From Monarcha castaneiventris obscurior (taxonomy: Eukaryota > Chordata > Aves > Passeriformes > Monarchidae), in NCBI GenBank assembly GCA_026261815.1, contig JAMPIT010000174.1, positions 14,508,001-14,572,000 on the forward strand: a DNA stretch of 64,000 bases. Reading direction: 5' to 3'. Shown piece by piece: positions 54,836-64,000 of this stretch. Each line of letters begins with the position of its first letter. Position 1 is the first letter of the stretch. The notes under the pieces were generated by a model. It made no database searches. It saw only the letters and a program-made list of their open reading frames with translations, and had not been told where the DNA came from. Made by a program: the position numbers and the translations under genes.

Positions 54836-57800
54836 AAGCTTATTCAAGACTAATGATGGCCCAGACTGCAGACCCTTGGAAACTTTATCCTGCCTGATCC
54901 AGCTGGACTGTGTGCACCACAATGTCATACACCTGGTGCTCACGGTCTTAATCAGCCTTAACTAAGAATGCTGGGCCAGGGTCAAATGATAAGAAGGTGA
55001 CAGGAGGGTCTGTGTCTGACAGAGAGACCTGAACAGAGATAATCAGGGATCTACGGGCAGATGACTTCACCAGTGTGAGAAAAGCCTTGAAATTAGGGTG
55101 AGCTCATCCTACCCTGATACAGCTGCTTTCAGCCTTCTGCTAACTTGGGAAAACAGACAAACCTCACCAAGCATTGGAGGGACCATCCAGAAAGAGTCAG
55201 GTTTCAGACTTCTTGGAGACTGTGCATGCGCTGTTCATGTTCAGCCTTAGTTTCAGGTGTATCTGCTGTGCAGATAAGACCATTGTTCCTTGTCAGAGTG
55301 GAACAGCAGGGGAATCATGCCATGGGTGAAGGCCTGGAAAAAGAAAGTGCATCTAAGCCAGACCCTGTGCTAATACCTGCTGCTGCCTGTTCCTTAAAAG
55401 CATTGAATAGTAGCATCAGAGTCTGTTCGACCCAGCTAATTCGACTCTTAATTTATGCACCAAATGGGAAAATGAAGTTTAGAGCAGGTGGGGTTATTTT
55501 TCAACAAGAGCTCCTCTAGTTAGTGAAAAGGGCTGTTCCAGAAATGCTTGCCGTTCTCCTGGAGAGGGGTGCAGCTTGATGATGCCACATGTCTTATTAT
55601 AGCACTGTGACATGGGTCTTGTACCCTGGCTGACTCTGTGTTTGTCAGGGGCTGAGCACACACGATGGCTGTTCAGACAAACAGCTCTGTTCCAGGAACC
55701 CGCTGCACCAGCAAGCCTGGAATAGCCACATCTGTGATGTTTTTGAACTAGCACAGGCTCATTTATTTTTCCTGTTACCTCCCAGTACAACAGCCCCATC
55801 TGCCCTGCCACTGCTTCCCATCCCCCCAGCTCTGTGGCACTTCTTCCAGAAGGAGCCTCTGCACAGTGCCTTGCACTCCTTAAAATCACCTCCCAGACAG
55901 AAAAAAAAGGTTCCTGTTTGCCAGAGAATGGTTGCCTTCAGAGTATATACTATGGGAGAAAAAAAAAGGGCTGTTTTCAATTTCTTTCCTATCTTTTCCT
56001 TACTCCTCTTAATATTCCTCCTTCATATGCCTATGTGCTGTCGTAAGAAAAACAACAAGTTCTCCTTGCCTTCTCCCTTAAGAGAAGTCTGGATTAATTT
56101 GGAAAAACCAAGCTGATAGCCATGTGGGCATGCATGTGTATGAGCAGTGGAAATATTTTTCTGTTAGGGAGAAGTTTTTATTAAAAAACCCAAGGGGTGG
56201 CTGTGGTTTGGGGGCAGCAGGTGCATGAACTGCTGGTGCGGGGTAGATCTTGTGGGTGTCAATTTGGGACTGCTTCTCCTTATGGTAGATATGGTATATA
56301 TGGTGGAGACTGGTGGCTGAGGCAGTTTAATACCAGGCAACTTCACATGCTGATTTTATCCAGCCGTGCCTGATGGTTCCTGATGTCAGCATCCCAAGTG
56401 CCAAGCAGCGACCAACAGGTCTCAAGGTGGCACGTCACCATCATCATCCCCTCTCCAATGTCAGTGTGAAGCCAACACAGCAGGATCCTGGTAAAATTCC
56501 AGTGGAGACTTCAGAATACAGCTATTCCCAGTTTGTTGTGGTGGAAATTTTTGAAGTGCAAGGACCTAAATAAAGAGAGATGGTAGAGATATTAGTAATT
56601 GGCACTACTTTTTGCCAACTGCACAGGAACAAAGGATATTTTGGGAAAAGTAATTAAAATTTAGTAGGAAAACACAATTCTTAGAACAGAATCCAGCATT
56701 TCTTCCATCCTTGGCTGCTCAGTCCTGGTGAAGTGTGGCTGTGTGGGCACCCAAAGGGCTGTCACACCTTCCCAGTCCTGCTGCTCAGCATGTCAGGAGC
56801 AGAAAGGGCTCTGTATTTAGGGGCTTTAAGAGAACCACTTTTCCACCCACTTCCCCCCTTTTCTAGCAACGCACTTATTCACAATAATGAACTTCTTTGG
56901 GCTATTTTCAGCCTTAGTAAAATGAATTTATGTCCAAGGAAGCATCTTTGCTGCTTAATGGCTCGGCAGTGTGGCCTTGCTAGGGGTGCTCTGCCACCCT
57001 GCTACTTATTGATGTTAAACCAATATAAACCAAAGCAAAAGGCTCTCACACAGGCTGTTTGTGCCTCTGATGTGCCCTGTGCTGAACTGAGAAATCAAGG
57101 ACTTGCTTTGCTTCACCCTGCCCTCCCTGTGGGAGCCACGCTCCCAGAAACATTCCTCATTCAGCAGTTTCCTCAAAATTCTGCCTCCAGGCCTCCTTTG
57201 CTGCAAAAGCTACAACAAACATCATCTTAATTTTGCAGCTGAGATGAAGCAGCCCTCTCCAACCAGGGTTTGAGCGTTTGGTAGATCCACAGGAGGGCCT
57301 AAGGTTTATTTTTTATGCAAAAGCCCTGGTTTGCATGGAGAGCTGCCCCAGGTGGCAGTGAGATAAATGTGAGCTGCTTCCCAAAACCATTTCCTGCACC
57401 TTCCCCGCTCCCCACTGGCCTTCAGCTGGTGTTAAAAGAGCCACAGTGCTACTCTTTGAATCACTTCTGCCTGTAAGGCTGTGGTCAGCATCTCAGAGGT
57501 GCAACTTTGGAGCTGTGTTGATTTCTATCAGCAGAGAACATGGTTCTTTAGGGGTTTTTTGAATGAGAGAAGATATGTGCTAAGAAGCACATTTGTTTCC
57601 GCTTTTGTATCTGAAAGGCCACCTATTCTCATTTGGGGAGAAAATCTAAAGCCCTGTTGGCAGCCCTTTCCTAATGCATAAAATAACAATTTATTCTTCT
57701 AACCATATGAAAACATTGGTTTTTCCTCTTTCTCTGTACAACTGAAAATGTGAATTAATGACTCGTTTCCTACACTCTTGAGTGAGAAGTCCAAAAGCTA

Positions 57801-59531
57801 TTTTTTTTGCCTCTATCCTGAGTGTCTAGCTCTCACAGCAGGGACAATAAAATGACGTCCCCCCTGAGACCTGCTCCCCAGTGGAGGAAGGGCTGCAAGT
57901 GTTGCCCATGCACTCATTAACTCACACTGCAGGAAAAGTCCTGCTGTTGCTGCCATATACCCAGAACTCTGGAATTATTGTGCCTACAGCTCCAGGAAAC
58001 TGTGCTGGAGTTTTGCTCAACAAGGAACAATATTTCTTTATAGATGCCATCAAGTTTTCCAGATGTTTTAGAACATATCTAAGGAATGGTGATGCTTTAG
58101 TCGCCCAAGGGCTGTACCTGATGCAGACTCCAACAGGACTGATGCAGAATAGCTGTTCTATTAGAAATGGCACAACCAAGAGCATTTATTAAAAAATCAT
58201 TGTATTCTGGATATCTAAAACCTGTGACTGCTTTAATGTTTTAGTCCTTATTCAGACAGAAAAGCAGTACAGCTGGTGCAATGGTGCAACATCATATTTG
58301 TATTAATTTATATCACAAAGATGTGATAAACCTGAAATCTCCATTTTCACAGCCTGCTGATGGGGCCTTTCTGCTGTGAGAGCTGTGCTGAGATTTCTCC
58401 CCAAGCTGGGGATGTGCTGCCAGCCCTACAGGATCCAGCCCTAAACATTTGCTGGTGCAAAGCTGTGCCAAATGACGGAGTCTTTTAGATGCAGACAGGC
58501 TTCTGTGCTGCAGCCCAGCTCAAAGCTTGTGAGCAGGTCTGTGGGTGTCCTTCTTCCTCACCATTCCGGCTTTAATGGTTTTTCACAAGAAATATTGGCT
58601 TTTGTGCTCCCTTAGATGAATTGGCAGGCCCTAATGAGCTGTGAATTCAATTTCATAAAGCTCACATTTGTAGGACAGAAATGGTTCTATGGAAGGAAAT
58701 GAGGGAAGGCGGGAAGAGGGGGAAGGAGGGCACAGAGGTGCATGGTGTCAGAGCATGAAAAAGCCAAAGATGAAATTGTAAGAACTTGTAGAGTTTTCAG
58801 ACTTAAAAACAGCCAGAAGGGAATATCTGCTTCTCCCAGTTAGGTTTTTGGAATTGTTAAGTTATTGGCTAGTATTAAATTGTGAAGTTATTGGTTCCCA
58901 AACATGCTCCAGGAGCTGTGACAGGAATGGTAGAGGTGAAATGTGGTCTGACACACCTGAGACCTTTGCAAACAGGCTCGATGCTGCAGGAGAAGCCACA
59001 GAGAAGTAGCAGTGCCAAGGGAGAGGCTTTACTCCAGAATGGCAGGGTTGGCCTTGCTCTGAGGTGAGCAGCCACACTGCAGCATCCCAAACTGAACGGC
59101 TCAACCCACACCTGACTCTGTGGGAGTGACAAACCTATGTGAGATGTCCAAGATGCTGGAGCAAGCATCACACTACAGAGCAAGCTCAGATCCAGATGCT
59201 GATGTGCTCCCAAAAGCCCTGTGCCTGTGGCCAGCCCCTGGCCAGCCCAAGCCAGAAGCTCTGACACTGCTGTTGAGGGCTGCAAAAGGAGGTCCAAAAC
59301 ACATTCCCTTAGCAAATTTGCTTTGGCAGCCTCTTCCAGTGCAGTACCAACTTCTGGGATGTAGCCATTGCTTAGCTGGCCTTCACTACTGTAACCTGGG
59401 CATCGGGATTTCTGGCTCCCTCTGTTTCCTCTCTCATCACTCTCCAGAGCAGAAGTTGACTCCACACACACCTAATTTGCCTGATCAAGCACAGAGGACC
59501 AAATCAATCACTTTAGACTGAAATTTCTTGC

Positions 59532-59552
59532 TTTTTTTTTTTTTTTTTTTTT
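59532..59552 (+). repeat. T21 homopolymer
   Basis: Twenty-one T in a row in intergenic DNA. No adjoining element was recognised. Confidence 0.9.
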
Positions 59553-62500
59553 GGCTTATATACCACTGCACCAGGAACCACCTTTGTAGCATATTCGCCC
59601 TCTATCTCGAGGACAGGTCAGTTCCCAGAGTCTTTAGATTGGATGATGCCATCTCGTGGACAGCCCCTCCAGCAGTGGAAATAAATTGGATTATTGCAAC
59701 ATTCATTTACGTCAGGTAGCACAGTACCCTGTAAATCTGCTCCCTTCTCCTCGTTCCCCCTTGGGAATTAATTTTGGAGAAGGTGTGAGGTTTCTGCAGG
59801 GCGTTTTGGTTCTCCAAGGTGGGTGGGCCGTGTTCTCTCTGTGTTTCCCGGGATTCCTCTATTTGAGAAACAATCTCTTGCATAACTGTGCACGAAGCCA
59901 TGCACACATTCATAAACCATCTCCTCCCACACACCCCAGGCACAGCTAAAACACGCAAGCTGGAACAAAGAGCCACCTTACACTACCCTAGAGATACATA
60001 ACTGCAGGAATATAGGCAGTAAGGCATATTTTATGCTTCCTTTTTAATTTTTTAATGTCAGAGTACCAAACCTGGAATAATTAGGTTTGCATCCAACTTG
60101 CAAGAAATCTCGTTGTTGGAAAAGCTCAGCTCAGTAATTAGAAATTCATCACTGCAAAATGCATGGTGTCATTGTCTATGACAGGATCCAGTTCAATAAA
60201 AATCCTCAGCAGGGTCAAACTACACACAAATATTGCTTGGATCAAGTTAACCATCTCTCTCCAGTTCCACTCTTCATTTTTACCCCTGTATTCCATTCTA
60301 GTAACTCTCTGCCCCTTATTTTTTATTTCTTCTCTACAATCCCTCTCAATCCTAACAGACATCATATGAATTTCAAACTAATAGAATTTTCTCAAATGTG
60401 ACATTCGACAAAATTCAGCCTTTAGTTGGTGAAATCCTAATTAATTGTCCTGATTTCCCCCAAATTCATTATAGGTTTTTTTACCAAAAGATAGTCTTAT
60501 GGTACAAAAAAAATATATATAGACCTGAATGCTATTGTAAGAAAAATCATCGAATAGGAAGAAAAATGTATAGGCTAGAATCTAAATGTCATAAATTGTA
60601 TTTTAATTAGAGTGGAAACCCAAACTTTACAAAGATAGCAGGTATGTTATTATCTCATCTTAATAGTGTTTTGGGTTTCTTACTTAAAGATGTCTTTCGC
60701 TTTATTGATGGCAAAACATATCCAGTCTGGGAGAATTGCCTTTAATTAGGAGAAGCAAGTGCTGGATCTATGAATGGAAGCATTTGTAGGAAGTATGCTG
60801 CCAGGATTATCCTATTTAACAAGCTGTTGGAGGCTCATGGAAAACGTGAAATATTATGGGTTGAGCACAGGCTCTGTGCACACAGGATTGGGAGCAGAAT
60901 GATGGATGCAACTCCAGTGGGAGATAGGGATGGGAGAAAGATATGTCCAGAGAGATGCTAAACACACCCCACATTTCAGCCTTAAGGGCTTTTGTGACTG
61001 TTCTGTCTCCATTTGTGCCCATAAGTGGTGTACTGGCCCATTTCTATCAATTTGGACAGCTAAAAATCAAATACATGAAACAGCTGCACATTTTGTGAAA
61101 AACAATGGCTGGGTGGAGGAAAAGGAGAGTATGAAATCAGTGCCTCCCCCAATAAGCAGCAGTGTAAGGCCAGCAGGTATCAGTTCTGCTTGTCCTTCTG
61201 GCTGACCAGAGAGCCCATGAGCTGGAGAGCCCCGGCACAGCTCAGAATTATCCCCAGGAGGCTGTGCCTTGCCCATGGCTGAGGAACACAGAGAGAAGTC
61301 TGAGGATGAGCTTAATGCAAGGGATTCTGTGTAAGTATGGAAGAGGTGAAGTTTGGAAACCAGAATTGGGTTTCCTACCATTTGCAGAATGATTTACTGG
61401 GCTTATTTATGTTAGCCTCTGTTTTGGCTCCTTCTGGTCCCTTTTCTACAGGGATACTCAGTCCTGCAGCTCCTGCCCATGAAGATCCTCTCCCTGCAGG
61501 GTTTGGGGTGCTCTGAGTGCAAGGCGTGTGCTGCAAGCCCGGACTCCCATAAAGGGATACTACAGGAGATAAAAGTAAGCTACAAAGCAATATCCTGCTA
61601 GGGAAGACCTCCTTTTCCCTGGTTTTAGCTGTGGTTTTCAGCCTGTCACCACAGTGTTCCTGGAGGTCATGGATGCACACTTAGGTGCCTGTAAGGGGTG
61701 ACCAAGGCAAGCAGCACCAATTTCTCATCTGAACTACTGCATTTGTGCTGGAGAAACCTCTGTGACTGAGAAAGGCTGAATGCCACTATTTTCCCATGTT
61801 TTACAGCAGCCTCTTCCGGCCTGAATCTCTGTGTAACACACTCATCCTGCCACTGTGCCTCCTCCCTTTCCCCACTCTCCTTCCGGCCTTGAGATGGGTG
61901 GGAGAAAACCACTTGAGGAGGCTCCTGTTGCTGAGGGAGAGCCCTGCAGTGAGCACAGAGCACGAGGGAGAACCTCCTGCCCAGGGAGGACCTTCTGCAG
62001 TCAGAAGTCCTTGCTGAAGAAGCCTCAAAGGAAAATGCCTCAGCAGCAGCAGGACATGATGCTGTTCCCAGGCTCCAGAGGTTCCCAGTAGCTGGTTAAT
62101 GCCAGTCCAAACAGAAACCTGCTTCTCCAGCTGTAAATGTCAGATGCCAGACTGACAGTTGGCTACACATGGCAGTTGCAGGTGTCTGGAACAACTCTGG
62201 TTAATTTATTTCAGGGTTGAGTCCTGTTTTTCCCCTATATTAAATTTAAAGAGGGCTTTGCAGCCATGAAGTCAATACAGCCCTGATCTGACACATGAAA
62301 GCCGTAGGCTGAATAACTTATTAGCACCCTCGGTAATGAAAAACACTTCAATATTTAGGACTGATGCAGATTTGCTACTGAAAAAAATTTAAAATCTGTG
62401 AACAGCATCTGCAGCCATGTGCTCAAGGTAATAATTAAGAAGAATTATCTTTGCTATATGTATTAAAACAACATAATTGGAGATTATATGTCCATATTAA

Positions 62501-64000
62501 AGAGAAGCAGATAATCTTTTGCTTAGGAAATTAACATCAAGTGCAGTAACTGTTTCTATACCTGGGAGAATCTCAGGCTGAATTAGACAAATGGGATCCA
62601 GATGCCCAAATATTACATACCAGTTTCTGTTCCCCACCTTGAGACCCCAGTGTGGAGCCAACCCCATCCTTGGACAGTGCTCCAATTTCCTCCTTGAATG
62701 CACGTGGCAGAGGCTGTGTACAGTGAGGGTCTCAGATGTTCATGGATTTATGAAAAAATCCTAGGAAATGTTTTTGAAAAACCCTTTTTCCTAAAATACC
62801 AGGAGAAATGTTGAGCATGATCTGAGGAGCAAGACATAAAAAAACCGGTTCTGTAACTGATTTCCAAAGTATTTAAGATGTCGCATATTTTATTTAGAAA
62901 TCAATGATGCTTCCCTAATGGCTTAGCCGGCAAATAAATCACAGGCACTGGAACGAGCCATCATCAATCACTGCTTGGGGCTATACAGACCAGACTGGTG
63001 AAAAAGCAGCAATTAGCACCCATTAGCACTTATTTCCAAGTCTTCTCCATGGAAAAGGGTCATCCACAGCAAGTTAAGTGTCCAGTGTCGAAGTTCTTTG
63101 ACAGTTTAATATTTCTGACTCAAACTCATTTGCAGTTTACCTGCAAGGTAGCAGAATGTAGGTGGGGCTTGTGCAGACTTGGGTTTGGGGTTTATTTCTA
63201 TAGTGACTCATAAAAGTAATTTGTGCTGAAGGTGTTCCTGCCCTCAGGGCATTTGCTACACGTATTTCTCATGGATTCATTACCCACTGCTACAGAAACC
63301 ACCACTGCAGCCTTTCCTTCAGGAAGGGGCTTTCAGAGCATCTCACTCTTGCTCACCTTCTACCTAGCTGCCTGTTTTCGTGATATTTAATATGTTTAAG
63401 AAAGCTCTTGATCAAATTAGGTTTAAAATGGAGATCCATGATGTGTGATTCCATCATATATTTTTTTGGTTGTTGTTCCTTTCTGGGGGTATTCACTCTC
63501 CAAAGAACACCAAATCCCAAAGGGCAAACACTTTGTGACAGAGGCCTTTCTGCAGACACTTCTCTTCCTTTTACATGCACAACCCCACTCTGCATCTCCT
63601 TTTCAAAAGATGTGCTATCCCTTTCCCAGGTGTATGCAAGTACAAAGGATACCAGATGAGCTTTCTTCCCCTTGCTGTGAGATGAGGTTGAAAAACCTGT
63701 CTCCAGGCGCTCGGAATCTGCCACCAAGCCCACTGGGTCTTTTTGCAGCTCAGTGATGCCAATCAAATGGTTTCTATGAGAGACAAACTGCTATTCCTGG
63801 ACTCTGGCTGACTTCTTGCTGTGGATCATCGCCTCCTGGAAAAGGGAGAAAACCCCAATCCAAACGCAGTGCTGGAGCTGAATTTCCTCTCCTCTTCAGC
63901 CCTGTGCACTGAGGAGGGCTGAACCACCACATCCCCAAAAGAGCTAGGAAAGCACCGAGGGCTTCTGTCGTCCTGGTTTTCACAGTGCTTCATGTTTTTG

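Larger units (their letters stand above)
44621..64000. other. Intergenic region upstream of CAMK1D
   Basis: No exon could be supported here. In human the next gene on this side is CDC123, transcribed toward CAMK1D, so this should be the spacer between the two. It contains the CR1 copy, MIR-like scraps and homopolymers listed separately. The stretches 44621-45940, 46065-49454, 50681-53554, 53621-54815 and 54836-64000 otherwise show only unique DNA with short frames that look like chance. Confidence 0.7.

Noticed and set aside
57881..58192. Plus-strand frame of 103 codons with a protein-like hydrophobic stretch
   Set aside because: No homology recognised, no acceptor with a suitable tract, and the length is within chance.
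58875..59471. Minus-strand frame of 198 codons in the intergenic region
   Set aside because: No domain or family was recognised and no splice or promoter context was seen. One frame of this length is about what chance gives in 64 kb.

Overview
The window is vertebrate nuclear DNA, most likely from a bird. It has about 40-45% GC, very little coding sequence, several CR1-type LINE remnants, two solo endogenous-retrovirus LTRs, and a few old MIR-like SINE pieces. No Alu or L1 was seen. I could not fix the order or species.

The only gene I can support is CAMK1D, on the minus strand. Its first coding exon is at 43275-43366. It encodes the N-terminus (MARENG..., then [18 protein letters not shown]) and ends in a GT splice donor just as the kinase glycine-rich loop begins. 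The exon sits inside a CpG island of about 1.6 kb (roughly 43020-44620) that should hold the promoter and 5' UTR.

Layout: 1-43274 is the 5' part of the very large first intron of CAMK1D, read right to left. It holds a CR1 piece (400-800), a solo LTR (5472-6119), a CR1 3' tail (8985-9032), a compound repeat block (14890-16802: two opposed CR1 pieces and a second LTR), another CR1 tail (21338-21460), MIR-like fragments and simple repeats. 43020-44620 is the promoter island. 44620-64000 is upstream intergenic DNA. In human the gene on that side is CDC123, but no exon of it is seen here. This part holds a well-preserved CR1 3' end (49455-50068) and non-repetitive stretches that look like regulatory elements, the best at about 50376-50680.

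Most long open frames in the window are chance products of unconstrained or low-complexity DNA. No prokaryotic-type operons, CRISPR arrays, tRNA or rRNA genes were recognised. The points most worth checking are the promoter architecture (opposed GGA tracts, an X-box-like site, a possible G-quadruplex and a possible non-AUG extension), an inverted repeat at 1985-2079 with an IRF-like site in its loop, and the candidate upstream enhancers.
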